From: Terriglobia bacterium
GTDB taxonomy: Bacteria; Acidobacteriota; Terriglobia; Bryobacterales; Bryobacteraceae
Assembly: GCA_025350105.1 (NCBI GenBank)
Contig: JANXYJ010000147.1
Span: 1-64,000, forward strand
Direction: 5' to 3'
DNA: 64,000 nt
Position 1 is the stretch's first letter; each line of letters opens with the position of its first letter. The position numbers and the translations under genes were made by a program. The notes beneath the pieces were generated by a model that worked only from the letters and a program-made list of their open reading frames with translations, was not told the DNA's origin and did no database searches. Positions 38,065 to 47,258 of this stretch are shown here, piece after piece.

Positions 38065-38865
38065 ATGCGCTGGGCCGTCTTGCTTGTTCTCGTGATCACG
38101 GCTGCGAGCGCCCAGTGGATCCACTACCCCACCGCCGGAATCCCCCGCCTCAGCGACGGCAAGCCTAATCTGCAAGCCCCCGCGCCGCGCACCGCCGACG
38201 GAAAGCCCGACTTCTCGGGCATGTGGCAGACGGCGGACCCTTTGCCTTGCGACGGCATCAACCGCGTGTGCGGGGATTTGGCCATCAGCAGGCAGTTTTC
38301 CAATTTTGGTTTTCAGATGCCCAACGGCCTGCCGTATCAACCCTGGGCCATTGAGCGCATCCAAATCAGCAAGCCCACCGACGATCCTTACACCCGCTGC
38401 ATCACCCCCGGCGGACCCTTCATGCACCTGATACCGACGATGAAAAAGATCGTGCAAACGCCGAAAATCTTCGTGATTCTGGACGAACACAACGCCACGG
38501 CGCGGCAGATTTACTTGGATGGCCGCAAGCTGCCGGCAGATCCTGACCCGTTGCCAACCTGGATGGGTTATTCGGTGGGACATTGGGAAGGTAACGCGCT
38601 CGTGGTCGAAAGCATAGGCTATCGCGACGACCAATGGCTCGACGCTCGCGGCAGTCCGCTCACCCACTCCGGCAAAGTCACCGAAAAGTTTCGCCGGCCC
38701 AACTTCGGCAATTTGGAAATTGAAGTAACGGTGAACGACCCCAAGGGCTACACGCGCCCGTGGACCGCCATGGTTCACCAGACCGCTGTCCTCGACACGG
38801 AGATGCTGGATCTTATTTGTCTCGAAAACGAAAAAGACGTTCCGCATTTGAATAACGCGAAGTAG
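38065..38865 (+). CDS. Secreted hypothetical protein, PDFSGMW-type paralogue 2
   Basis: A 266-residue exported protein: signal peptide WAVLLVLVITAASAQW, then LSDGKPNLQAPAPR and PDFSGMWQTADPLPC. Later blocks GYSVGHWEGNALVVES, QWLDARGSPLTHS, TEKFRRPNFGNLEIEV and RPWTAMVHQTAV mirror the gene at 26717-27490. Extra residues with two cysteines follow the PDFSGMW block. The ATG at 38065 fits the signal peptide, and an ATG five codons upstream at 38050 is possible. The role is unknown. Confidence 0.83.
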   Translation: MRWAVLLVLVITAASAQWIHYPTAGIPRLSDGKPNLQAPAPRTADGKPDFSGMWQTADPLPCDGINRVCGDLAISRQFSNFGFQMPNGLPYQPWAIERIQISKPTDDPYTRCITPGGPFMHLIPTMKKIVQTPKIFVILDEHNATARQIYLDGRKLPADPDPLPTWMGYSVGHWEGNALVVESIGYRDDQWLDARGSPLTHSGKVTEKFRRPNFGNLEIEVTVNDPKGYTRPWTAMVHQTAVLDTEMLDLICLENEKDVPHLNNAK

Positions 38866-40275
38866 TAAAAAAGAAGCGGTAAAAAGAAGCAGTAAAATAA
38901 CCTGACTGCAACCAATCTTCCGCAACTTTGCCATCCAGGCGCCATCTATATAGTAACTACCTACTTAGGTCAACCCGGCCAATTTTGAACGCGGGAAAAG
39001 ACGAACGACTTTTATGTCAACGGTTTGGGAAACCTTGCTGTGGTTCGGAACGTCGTCTAAGTCAAGGGTTTCAGAAAGGGGCATTTCTGGTGAGAACGAG
39101 TCTACGTGCTCGCACTGGCATCGGTGCTGTGCTGTGCGACATCGCGAGCAAGGGCCTCCGATAGCCGCGAGACCAAAACTATTGAGACCGCTGTCTCGTC
39201 TGTGTCATCTGTCTCGTCTGTGTTTCATCTGGCTCATCTGTCTCGTCTGTCTCCATCGGCCAAGTTGTCGTGACACGGCCGGGGACAATGCCATTCGGCC
39301 ACCAAAAAGGGCGCGCTTGCCGGTCGATTTGCGTCGAAATCAGCGAAACCAATTTCGCTTGTGTTCGTTTTATCCACATAAAATTCACCAGAGAACTCCC
39401 TAAGTGGTTGACCTTAAGGCAAATAGAGGCACAGGAAAACATCGGTTTTCACTTGACCCACGTTACAGCAACTGGCATGCTAGACGCAGTTCCAAGAGGT
39501 TCGGAGGACAAGTTAGTCAGGCGGGACGTAGCGGTGCAAGAGCGTTGATCCGGTCAAGCGACTTTGTATTGTCTTGCAGTACCGGGGAGTGACGGCACAT
39601 CGGGCGGACCGCAATGGCAAGCTTTCCCGATTGGCCTTCGACTGTGCGCAGGGATCCCAAAGGATGGAGACGTCCTGACGGGGAGCGGCGGTGGAAGTTC
39701 CAACACGGGAGATCTCGAAGTACGGAACTCAGCAACGGGCGACCGCGATGATCGCGCTTTGCAGGCCAACAAAAAGCCTGCCTTGCCGGGAGTGTGTCCG
39801 CCGAACGGGTTGAGTGACGCTTTGCGATTGCGTTGAAGATGTAAGCCAGGAGCAACGACCCGGCTGTGGAGGCGTGCCGCCAAGGCGCCCTTCGCCGCTG
39901 GAAAGCGAAAGGCTGCATCGAGGCGCAAGCTTCTACCGGTAGGAAGGATCAGGCGGGCACCTGCGCTGCGATCCGGCGCTCGAGTAAATCGGGCATCGGG
40001 GAGCAATGGGCCGAACCCTATCCGCTGCCGGATGCCAGGTTCCGACTGTGAAGTCGGGGAACAGGCTTGCTCTCTGAGCCCTTTGGACCTAAGCCGAATT
40101 TCCCCATTCGCTGGGGAGTTTTTCGCACCCTCTTTCGCCTAAACTGCGTAAGATGCCTCCGCCGTAAAGCAGCATCTCAACTAAGCAAGCGTATTTTCAA
40201 GCAGATTCCCGCCAAAGATTTTGGCCCTTGCTGGCAATGTACGTGCATTGTTCCCCTAGGAGGAAGGCACCGATC
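38866..40275. other. 1.4 kb stretch without a supported gene
   Basis: Open frames here are short or mutually contradictory. The longest (minus, 39554-40006) has proline- and arginine-heavy composition typical of chance ORFs. A simple repeat lies at 39191-39255 (next entry). The right end provides the ribosome site of the dioxygenase-like gene. It may hold a decayed element or untranslated RNA, but I see no identifiable one. Confidence 0.6.
39191..39255 (+). repeat. Simple repeat of gtctcgtctgt and variants
   Basis: gtctcgtctgt occurs at 39193, 39211 and 39240, separated by catct-containing variants. On the minus strand it would read as Asp-Glu-Thr repeats, but there is no supported gene. Confidence 0.75.
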
Positions 40276-41337
40276 ATGAATTTTCCCAGCAATTGCATCC
40301 ACCACATTACGGTTTGCTCCGGAAGGGCTCAGGATGACATCGATTTTTTTACCCAGGCACTGGGTCAACGGCTGATCAAGCAGACGATCCTGTTTGACGG
40401 CCGCTATGCGCACTACCATCTGTATTACGCCAACGCGACCATTGATCCGGGAACGGTGATGACCAGTTTCCCCTACAGCCGCGTGCAGGGGCGCCCGGGT
40501 TCGGGTCAGGTTTATGCCACCGCCTACAGCGTGGCCAAGGGCTCTATTGGTTTCTGGAAGGATCACCTGGACCATCACAACGTGATGCACGCCGGCATTC
40601 AGGAACGCTTTGGCCAGAAGTACATCACCATGGAGCACCCCTCCGGGCTGAAGTTTGAGGTGATTGAAGATCCAGCCGAAAAACGCAAGGGCTGGAACGC
40701 CGGCGACATTGCGGCCAGCGAAGCCGCGCGCGGTTTCAACAGCACCACGTTTTCCTGCCGCGAAATCGGCGAAGAGGAATCGTTTCTGGTGGACGCCGTG
40801 GGCTTCCGCAAAACTGGTGTGGATGGCGACTACCACCGCTTCGAAATTGGACCGGGCGGACCGGGGTCAACTATTTTGTTGAAACATGAGCCGCAACGGG
40901 CGCAAGGCAGTTGGACCTTTGGCGCGGGCACGGTGCATCACGTGGCGCTGAATGTTCCCGATGACGCGGCACTAGAACAACAGAAGGCCTACTACGAAGA
41001 AATTGGCTACACCGATTGTTCGGAAATCAAGGACCGCAACTACTTCCACTCCATTTATACGCGCTCGCCCGCCGGTGTGTTGCTGGAGTGTGCCGCTACG
41101 GCGGTGGGCGCGTTCGCCAAAGACGAGGCCTTCAGCGAACTGGGCCAGCATCTGCTGCTGCCACCGTGGTTTGAACATCGGCGCGCCGAGATCGTCGGCA
41201 TGCTGGAGCCCATCACGGTTCCCGAATGGCACCCCGGGGTAACAGTGGGCGTTCGCGGGACACAGTCTGGCATGGGACCTTCGCACCGCGATGCGGTCTT
41301 CCTGCGCGAAGAAGGCCAGTTGGTTACCAAGAACTAG
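40276..41337 (+). CDS. VOC-family ring-cleaving dioxygenase-like protein
   Basis: A 353-residue protein of the vicinal oxygen chelate fold with two-domain layout. It opens HHITVCSGRAQDDIDFFTQA with metal-ligand histidines, has DHHNVMHAGIQERFGQKYIT and the second-domain THHVALNV-like strand (GTVHHVALNVPDD), and Glu ligands near PAGVLLECA. This is the type of protein annotated as LinE/MhqO-like ring-cleaving dioxygenase or glyoxalase. The substrate is not known, as no aromatic catabolic genes lie nearby. The ATG at 40276 is preceded by AGGAGG about 12 bp upstream. Confidence 0.88.
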   Translation: MNFPSNCIHHITVCSGRAQDDIDFFTQALGQRLIKQTILFDGRYAHYHLYYANATIDPGTVMTSFPYSRVQGRPGSGQVYATAYSVAKGSIGFWKDHLDHHNVMHAGIQERFGQKYITMEHPSGLKFEVIEDPAEKRKGWNAGDIAASEAARGFNSTTFSCREIGEEESFLVDAVGFRKTGVDGDYHRFEIGPGGPGSTILLKHEPQRAQGSWTFGAGTVHHVALNVPDDAALEQQKAYYEEIGYTDCSEIKDRNYFHSIYTRSPAGVLLECAATAVGAFAKDEAFSELGQHLLLPPWFEHRRAEIVGMLEPITVPEWHPGVTVGVRGTQSGMGPSHRDAVFLREEGQLVTKN

Positions 41338-41353
41338 GGTTTGGTCGAAATGG

Positions 41354-41388
41354 GGCGGGCCAGTTGCTTTATCTTGGCCCGCCTTTTT
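41354..41388 (+). terminator. Rho-independent terminator after the dioxygenase-like gene
   Basis: GGCGGGCCA (41354-41362) pairs with TGGCCCGCC (41375-41383) across a 12-base loop and is followed by five T. It lies 17 bp after the stop and separates the gene from tldD. Confidence 0.9.
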
Positions 41389-41423
41389 GTCTGTATGGGC
41401 CGGGCAAGTGTTACGCTCGAATC

Positions 41424-42860
41424 ATGAGCTTTTCGCAGTCGTTTTTCGCTGACCGTTTTGGCCTGACCGAGCACGATCTGGAGAATTATTTGAGTGAGGC
41501 CCTGTCCGCGGGCGGCGATTACGCAGATCTGTATTTCGAGTATCTGGCCACCAGTTCCATCGGCATCGATGAAGGCATCGTCAAAAGCGCCACCGAAGGT
41601 GTGACCCTGGGCGTAGGCGTGCGTGTGATCACAGGCGAACGAACTGGCTATGCCTACTCCGATGATTTGAGTCCCGAGAAGATTCGCAAGGCGGCCAGAG
41701 TGGCCGCGCTGATTGCGAAGGGCCCGGCGACGGTGATCAAGAGCGGATTCGAAGAAACCAAGCGGCACAACCTTTATGCCATGCTGCATTCGCCGAATGA
41801 AATGACCTTGGCGGAGCGCGTGGAATTCGTGAAGCGCGCCGACCTGGCAGCAAGGGCCTACGACAAACGTGTGTTTCAAGTGCAGGCCAGCTACGCCGAT
41901 AGCTTGCGGCAAGTGATGGTGGCCACCAGCGACGGCACGCTGAGCTTCGACCGCCAGCCCATGGCGCGGATGAGCGTGGTGGTGCTGGCCCGCGAGAACG
42001 CCGAAAGTTCCCCGCAGCATGGCTATGCGGGCGGTGGCGGGCGCATTACGCTGGATTTTTTCCTCAACGAAAAAACGCCGGAACACTTCGCCATAGAAGC
42101 CGCGCGGCAAGCGATTGTGCAGTTGGGTGCAATCGACGCCCCCGCCGGCGAAACCACGGTGGTGCTGGGCCCCGGATGGCCGGGGATTTTGCTGCATGAA
42201 GCGGTGGGCCATGGGCTGGAGGCGGATTTCAATCGCAAAGGCACCTCTGCGTTCAGCGGGAAGATCGGGCAGCAGGTGGCCAGTCCGCTGTGCACGGTGA
42301 TCGACGATGGAACCATTCACAACCGCCGCGGATCACTGAACGTGGATGATGAGGGCGTGGCCACGCAGAAAAATGTTCTGATCGAAAATGGCATTCTGCG
42401 CGGATATCTGCAAGACAAGTTGTCCAGCCGTCTGATGAAAGCCGCGCCGTCCGGCAATGGGCGGCGGGAAAGCTACCAACACATTCCCATGCCGCGCATG
42501 ACCAACACGTATATGCTGGCCGGCACCAGCGATCCGGAAGAAATCGTCAAATCGGTCAAAAAAGGGCTGTATTGCACCACTTTTGGCGGCGGACAGGTAG
42601 ACATCACCAGCGGCAATTTCGTTTTCTCGGCAACGGAGAGTTATTTGATTGAAGACGGCAAACTCACACGCCCCGTACGCGGTGCGTCGTTAATTGGCAA
42701 TGGCCCGGAGGCGCTGAAATACGTGAGCATGGTGGGCCGCGATTTGCAGTTGGACGAAGGCATGGGTGTGTGCGGCAAAGAAGGCCAAAGCGTACCGGTG
42801 GGCGTGGGCATTCCCACCGTGAAGATTGACAAAATGACGGTGGGCGGGACGGCGGCATAA
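41424..42860 (+). CDS. tldD: TldD-family metalloprotease
   Basis: A 478-residue zinc protease subunit. The metal motif HEAVGHGLEADF (His258, Glu259, His262) is intact. Other family blocks are TEGVTLGVGVRVITGERTGY, NRRGSLNVDDEGVATQK, MTNTYMLAGTSDPEEI and YCTTFGGGQVDITSGNFVFS, with a final GGTAA. In E. coli TldD and TldE form a complex that degrades unfolded peptides and processes some peptide antibiotics and the CcdA antitoxin. TldE follows after a 7-bp gap, so the complex is encoded as a pair. The ATG at 41424 matches the family N-terminus. Confidence 0.96.
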   Translation: MSFSQSFFADRFGLTEHDLENYLSEALSAGGDYADLYFEYLATSSIGIDEGIVKSATEGVTLGVGVRVITGERTGYAYSDDLSPEKIRKAARVAALIAKGPATVIKSGFEETKRHNLYAMLHSPNEMTLAERVEFVKRADLAARAYDKRVFQVQASYADSLRQVMVATSDGTLSFDRQPMARMSVVVLARENAESSPQHGYAGGGGRITLDFFLNEKTPEHFAIEAARQAIVQLGAIDAPAGETTVVLGPGWPGILLHEAVGHGLEADFNRKGTSAFSGKIGQQVASPLCTVIDDGTIHNRRGSLNVDDEGVATQKNVLIENGILRGYLQDKLSSRLMKAAPSGNGRRESYQHIPMPRMTNTYMLAGTSDPEEIVKSVKKGLYCTTFGGGQVDITSGNFVFSATESYLIEDGKLTRPVRGASLIGNGPEALKYVSMVGRDLQLDEGMGVCGKEGQSVPVGVGIPTVKIDKMTVGGTAA

Positions 42861-42867
42861 GACATTT

Positions 42868-44232
42868 ATGGCTCTGAATGATTTAGAACAAATTGCCGCC
42901 GACATGGTGCAGCGCGCCTGCGCGCTGGGCGCGAGTGACGCCGAATGCACGCTTTCCGAGGGCGAAGAATTTTCCGCCGCCGTGCGCATGCGCGAAGTGG
43001 AGAGCCTGAAAGAAGCCGGATCGCGTGGTGCGGGAATTCGTGTGCTGGTGGGCGAAAAGGGCGCGCAGAAGACGGGCTCGTCCTATACCTCCGATCTTTC
43101 TAAAGAAGGTTTGGAAAAGATGGTGCGCGCCGCGCTAGAGCTGGCGAAAATCACCACGGTGGATCCGTTCGCGGGACTGCCCGAAGCATCCGAACTGGGC
43201 AAGCTTGCCATAGACCTGCAACTGTATGACGCCTCGGTTGCTCAGATGGACGCACAATGGAAAATCGATCAAGCCAAGCGCGCGGAAGAAGTGGCGCTGA
43301 GTTTCGACCCGCGCATTACGAATTCGGAAGGGGCATCTTTTGATTCGCACGTAGGCCGCCGGGTGTTTGCCAATTCCCGCGGATTTGTGGGCAGCTACCA
43401 GTCCTCCAGCTGCGGCTTAAGCGTGGTGCCCATCGCCATGGAAGGCGAAAAGATGGAGCGCGATTATTGGCACACCTCGGCGCGCTCCGCCGCCAAACTG
43501 GAGAGCGCCGATGAAGTGGGAAGGATTGCCGCACAGCGGGCCATCCGCCGTCTAAACGCCCGCAAAGTTCCCACGCAGAAAGTGCCCGTGGTCTTTGAGC
43601 CGCGCACCGCGCGTGCGCTGCTGGGCGATATCTTCGACGCAGTCAACGGATCCTCGATCTATCGCCACGCTTCGTATTTAGCCGGAAAACTGGGCGAAAC
43701 GATTGCTTCGGAACATCTCACCGTTATCGACGACGCCACCATTCCGGGGCTCTTCGGCAGCTGCCCGTTTGACGATGAAGGGCTGACGTCCCGCCGCACC
43801 GTGGTGATTGAGCGCGGTGTGCTGAAAAGCTATCTACTGAACACTTACACGGCGCGCAAATTGGGCCTGCGGAGCACAGGAAATGCTTCACGTGGCATCA
43901 CCGGTAATGCGGGCGTGGGCCCGGGCAATTTCTTTATCGAAGCCGGCAAACAAACGCCAGCAGAAATTATCAAAGGAATTTCCAGCGGCTTGTATGTCAC
44001 CGAGTTGATCGGTGGTGGCGGCAACACCGTCACCGGCGATTATTCTTCCGGAGCGGCGGGCCTGTGGATTGAGAACGGTGAGCTGGCGTATCCTGTTTCC
44101 GAGATCACCATTGCGGGGAATATGAAACAGATGCTGCGTGAAATCGAACACGTAGGCAGCGATTTGGAATTTCGCGGATCGGTGGCCTCACCCACATTGA
44201 TGATCCGGGAGATGACCATTAGTGGGCAATAA
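42868..44232 (+). CDS. pmbA: TldE/PmbA-family partner protein
   Basis: A 454-residue partner of TldD. Family blocks: LGASDAECTLSEGEEFSAAV, RGAGIRVLVGEKGAQKTG, SFDSHVGRRVFANSRGFVG and TTGNASRGIT-like LGLRSTGNASRG. The C-terminal half has GPGNFFIEAGKQTPAEII and GGNTVTGDYSSGAAGLWIEN. As in other TldE subunits no HExxxH motif is present. The start is 7 bp after the tldD stop, and the stop overlaps the next gene by 11 bp, which suggests one transcript for all three. Confidence 0.95.
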   Translation: MALNDLEQIAADMVQRACALGASDAECTLSEGEEFSAAVRMREVESLKEAGSRGAGIRVLVGEKGAQKTGSSYTSDLSKEGLEKMVRAALELAKITTVDPFAGLPEASELGKLAIDLQLYDASVAQMDAQWKIDQAKRAEEVALSFDPRITNSEGASFDSHVGRRVFANSRGFVGSYQSSSCGLSVVPIAMEGEKMERDYWHTSARSAAKLESADEVGRIAAQRAIRRLNARKVPTQKVPVVFEPRTARALLGDIFDAVNGSSIYRHASYLAGKLGETIASEHLTVIDDATIPGLFGSCPFDDEGLTSRRTVVIERGVLKSYLLNTYTARKLGLRSTGNASRGITGNAGVGPGNFFIEAGKQTPAEIIKGISSGLYVTELIGGGGNTVTGDYSSGAAGLWIENGELAYPVSEITIAGNMKQMLREIEHVGSDLEFRGSVASPTLMIREMTISGQ

Positions 44233-44680
44233 ATCAACAACCACGCCCCCGATCGTTTACGTTTTAGCCGCAATCGTGGTGTTGGGTGCGGCGGGCTGGG
44301 GATATCTACAGTATTTAGGCAAACATCCAGCCGGCGAAATCACGCTCACGCCGGAGGCCAAGGCCTACGTCGGCAACCTGCAATTGAGCGGCGTGGAACT
44401 GAAAGCCAACGAAACCTACCTGGGCCAAACCGTGGTTGAAATCGCCGGCAAGATCGGCAATGGCGGCAGCCGTCCACTTGAGGCGGTGGAGGTGTATTGT
44501 CTGTTTAGCGATCGCTACGGGCAATTGGTTTTACGCCGGCGCTTGGCCATCGTCAGTCAAAAAATGGGTGGACTAAAGCCCGGGGAGACCAAGAGCTTTC
44601 GCCTGCCCTTTGACGATTTGCCGGAGAGCTGGAATCAGACCATGCCGAAGCTGGCCATTGCGGCCGTCAAATTTTCCTGA
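44222..44680 (+). CDS. Membrane-anchored hypothetical protein after tldE
   Basis: A 152-residue protein with one N-terminal membrane helix (YVLAAIVVLGAAGWGYLQYL) and a beta-sandwich-like periplasmic domain. The domain reads LQLSGVELKANETYLGQTVV and EIAGKIGNGGSRPLEAVEVY, then LKPGETKSFRLPFDDLPESW, the pattern of FxLYD/DUF2393-like domains. It starts with a GTG that overlaps the tldE stop, indicating translational coupling. Function is unknown. Confidence 0.75.
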   Translation: MGNKSTTTPPIVYVLAAIVVLGAAGWGYLQYLGKHPAGEITLTPEAKAYVGNLQLSGVELKANETYLGQTVVEIAGKIGNGGSRPLEAVEVYCLFSDRYGQLVLRRRLAIVSQKMGGLKPGETKSFRLPFDDLPESWNQTMPKLAIAAVKFS

Positions 44681-44688
44681 ATCGACCT

Positions 44689-45054
44689 ATGGCCTGCGTT
44701 CTGCTTGTAGACGACGAACCGGGGTCCTTGGATTTGCGCAAGCTGATTCTGCAGCGCCACGGGCACACCGTGCATTGCGCGGGTGACGTCGCAAACGCCC
44801 GGCGGATTTTCGATGAAACACAACCGGACTCCATTGTTTTGGACTTGCGCCTGCCTGAAGCTAGCGACGGGCTGATGCTGATCCGGTATTTCCGTGAACG
44901 CGCCCCGCAAGTTCGCATGCTGGTGCTCTCGGGATGGCCCCTCGATCTGGAGGGTCAACCCGAAGCCGCCATGGTGAACGCCGTACTGGCCAAGCCTGTA
45001 TCATCGGCGAAGCTCGTCGAACTTTTACAACCTACGCAGGATCTCAGCGAATGA
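44689..45054 (+). CDS. Single-domain response regulator
   Basis: A 121-residue CheY-like receiver without output domain. Acidic pocket Asp8 and Asp9 (VLLVDDEPGS), phosphoacceptor Asp52 in IVLDLRLPEASDGL, Ser81 after MLVLSG and Lys102 in LAKPVSSAKL are all in place, so it should be phosphorylatable. No kinase gene is adjacent. It begins 8 bp after the membrane-anchored protein and may be the last gene of the tldD operon. Its 3' end overlaps the convergent DUF6986 gene by 30 bp. Confidence 0.9.
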   Translation: MACVLLVDDEPGSLDLRKLILQRHGHTVHCAGDVANARRIFDETQPDSIVLDLRLPEASDGLMLIRYFRERAPQVRMLVLSGWPLDLEGQPEAAMVNAVLAKPVSSAKLVELLQPTQDLSE

Positions 45055-46290
45055 TGCGGTGCGCAACTGCTGCTGCGTGATGCCGGTCAGCGCCGGGATT
45101 TCCGCTTCCGGGATCGCACCGCAACTCATCGCCCGTAAAAAGTAGTTCAGCAGGCCCTGGCCAGTGGCCGCGTCGTCGAAAACTTCGCCGATTCGGGTGG
45201 CTTGCGCCGCTTGCTGAATGAAATTGCGGAGCCGTTGCGATGCCGGGCCAATGCCTTCCAAAAAGAACGCATAGACGGCGGCGTAGCGCATGGGAATCTG
45301 CGCGGGATGCAAATCCCAACCCTGGTAGATTCCGCGATGCAGCGCATACCGAACGTTTTCGTAATGCGCTCGCCACGCCCGGTGGACCACATTGGCGTTT
45401 TCCGCTAACTGCGGTTCCGTTAGAGCGGCGCTTCGATGCGGGGCGATGGGCATCTGCGTCGTCGGTCCATCGGACAAAGCCAGGCCCGTGCCGGCCAACG
45501 CCACCTGCATCATGGAACGCGCGAAATCGCACGCAGGGTGTTGCAGACTCTGTTGTGCCGCGGTAATGCCCAATTGCGAAGTGTAGTCGTAGGGCCCGAA
45601 GTGAACGCCCACGCAACGGCCGTTGGTACAGGCAATCAATTCGGGGATCCGAAAAAGGATCTGTGGCGTCTCCATCATCAGCTCCATGTGAATACCAGGG
45701 AAGGGTTCCAGCGCCTGGGTGAGCGCCGCCACTTGCTCTGGCACCGTGATTTTCGGCAGTGTTACGGCGAAATTTGGCGGGAGCTTTCCGCCGGTGTCTG
45801 CAAGCAGTGCCGTCAAGAAGCGCCGTAAGGTGCGCAGTGCGCGGTGCTTTGATTCTTCCGCCAGCGCCTTGATGCGAATGCCGCAGTAGGGTGGCAGTTG
45901 CCCCGCCGCCAGCGCTTGCGCCATTTGCAGCGCCGCCGCATCGCAGTGTGCGTCTTCCTCCGCTTCCGGACGAATGCCGTAGCCGTCTTCGAAATCCACG
46001 CGATAATCCTCAATGGCTTCGCGTTCCAGCTTTTCGCTGATGCGGCCATGCACCGCTGTGGCCAGATCTTCACTAATCCCCGTCACCCGGCTAAGCGCGG
46101 CCCCGTCCGGACAATATTGCATCCAGGACTTGCGGGCGATGCCAGCCAGCTTCGGACATGTGTCTGCCTTAAAAAGATTGGCACCGCCATACACCACGTG
46201 CACCGGTTGTCGTTTGCCGGATTCGCCGGGGTGGGTTTTCTGGAATTGCTGATTCGCTGCCGTCAGTTGTTCCGGAAGAAAAAGGTCCAT
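45025..46290 (-). CDS. DUF6986 / HpcH-HpaI aldolase-like protein
   Basis: A 421-residue protein of the citrate lyase beta / HpcH aldolase superfamily. Active-site-like blocks are DYRVDFEDGYGIRPEAEED (FEDGYG), ALRTLRRFLTALLADTGG, GIHMELMMETPQILFRIPEL (E-xx-xET with a metal-binding Glu) and VGVHFGPYDYTSQLGI. Strings of this form are annotated as DUF6986 or as a putative phosphoenolpyruvate-binding enzyme. The substrate is unknown. An XRE regulator precedes it by 19 bp on the same strand and is the likely controller. It converges on the response regulator with a 30-bp overlap. Confidence 0.83.
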   Translation of the reverse strand: MDLFLPEQLTAANQQFQKTHPGESGKRQPVHVVYGGANLFKADTCPKLAGIARKSWMQYCPDGAALSRVTGISEDLATAVHGRISEKLEREAIEDYRVDFEDGYGIRPEAEEDAHCDAAALQMAQALAAGQLPPYCGIRIKALAEESKHRALRTLRRFLTALLADTGGKLPPNFAVTLPKITVPEQVAALTQALEPFPGIHMELMMETPQILFRIPELIACTNGRCVGVHFGPYDYTSQLGITAAQQSLQHPACDFARSMMQVALAGTGLALSDGPTTQMPIAPHRSAALTEPQLAENANVVHRAWRAHYENVRYALHRGIYQGWDLHPAQIPMRYAAVYAFFLEGIGPASQRLRNFIQQAAQATRIGEVFDDAATGQGLLNYFLRAMSCGAIPEAEIPALTGITQQQLRTASFAEILRRL

Positions 46291-46309
46291 GATGTATTCT
46301 TTTTACACA

Positions 46310-46537
46310 CTATGTTTCTTTGAACAGTTGATATAAGGGCACGCCCAAGGCATTGGCCACCCGCAGAACCGTGCCGAGGCTGGGGTTGCGCCGCCCGCCT
46401 TCCATGTCTGCGATATAAGTCCGCGGCACCTGGCTGCGTTCGGCCAGTTCCCGCTGGGTCCAGCCCTTCTTGCCGCGCAAGTAACTCAGGCGCGCCGCCA
46501 GGCAAGTACGGATTTCGATTTCAGAGACCGCTTTCAC
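46310..46537 (-). CDS. XRE-family HTH regulator
   Basis: A 75-residue protein with a single helix-turn-helix of the Xre/Cro type: ARLSYLRGKKGWTQRELAER, SQVPRTYIADMEGG and RRNPSLGTVLRVANALGVPL. No C-terminal sensory domain. The start is a GTG at 46537. It lies 19 bp upstream of the DUF6986 gene and likely controls both. A perfect 10-bp palindrome 37 bp before its start could be an operator. Confidence 0.9.
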   Translation of the reverse strand: MKAVSEIEIRTCLAARLSYLRGKKGWTQRELAERSQVPRTYIADMEGGRRNPSLGTVLRVANALGVPLYQLFKET

Positions 46538-46943
46538 GTTTAAGAGCCCTTGGATTTAGCCGCAAATACGGTATCTTATAAGAGACATCGCGAGGGTTTG
46601 GAAATACGTGCTTAGCTTGGTCGGCTGGCGATTGCCGGGAAATAGCATGCGTATCACCGTCCATTCAGGGCTTGCCCGCCAGCGGCGGGAATGGTTCCTT
46701 TCTGTGGTTGGCATCACTACGGCCCACCCGGTGGGTTTTAAGGGACCGGATAACTGTTTTTAGGAACCTCCATCTTATCAATCAAGAGAAGCGCAGCGGA
46801 AGGGCAATACGAGAACCAAAACGCGGCAGTACTGATGAAGCATTTTTGTCCGATGAGGAGAGAGGAAGCTACGGGAACCACTAAACACACGGCGGCTCCA
46901 CGGACTCGGCATCGGAACCATCCGGCAAGCGCAGGAGTATTTC
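46538..46943. other. Gap between XRE gene and small ORF at 46944
   Basis: About 405 bp without a supported gene. It contains the palindrome TCTTATAAGA (46574-46583) and a CCCAC/GTGGG hairpin followed by TTTT (46723-46739), which could end or shape an untranslated RNA. GGTTCC at 46693 could pair with GGAACC at 46762. No known RNA family is recognised. Confidence 0.45.
46574..46583. promoter_or_regulatory. Palindrome upstream of the XRE gene
   Basis: TCTTATAAGA is a perfect 10-bp palindrome 37 bp before the GTG of the XRE gene, a likely place for an autoregulatory operator. No second site is seen. Confidence 0.3.
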
Positions 46944-47219
46944 ATGCAATCTTCGTTTTTGTTTAAGACGGCGGTGTTGACGCAGGCAGGTGGCGCCACC
47001 GGACCATTGTTTCGACTGAATCGGGCCATGGCGGACCTGGGCGGAGATGAACAATCACGGTTTCGCCTGCTGGTGTTTGGCAAAGCTTCGGATGCAACCA
47101 CTGCGGATGCCAACGGTGAAGGAGAAATTCCCCTCTTCACTCTGGAATTAAGCGAAGCCGAAGCCTTTACTTTTTCGGAATGGCTGGATGCGGCCATAAC
47201 CTCACGCCCCCCGGAATAG
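46944..47219 (+). CDS. Small hypothetical protein, 91 residues
   Basis: Soluble 91-residue protein: MQSSFLFKTAVLTQAGGAT, then LGGDEQSRFRLLVFGKASDA and IPLFTLELSEAEAFTFSEW. No export signal. A clear AGGAG stands eight bases before the ATG. It is followed by another small gene 39 bp later in the same direction. The family is not recognised. Confidence 0.68.
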   Translation: MQSSFLFKTAVLTQAGGATGPLFRLNRAMADLGGDEQSRFRLLVFGKASDATTADANGEGEIPLFTLELSEAEAFTFSEWLDAAITSRPPE

Positions 47220-47258
47220 ACTCGGAATGAATTCCATTTTTTAGCGTAAGGACGGTGT

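Noticed and set aside
37432-38934. A 500-codon minus-strand open frame opposite ssb and the secreted gene
   Set aside because: Antisense of ssb (complete OB fold and acidic tip) and of a protein with a signal peptide. High-GC shadow frame.
39554-40006. A 150-codon minus-strand frame in the gene-empty stretch
   Set aside because: It is Pro/Arg-rich with no ribosome site and no resemblance to a known family. Overlapping frames on both strands are open too.
41424-44232. TldD/TldE as part of a peptide-natural-product locus
   Set aside because: No short precursor peptide, radical SAM, cyclodehydratase or transporter gene lies beside the pair. It looks like the housekeeping version.
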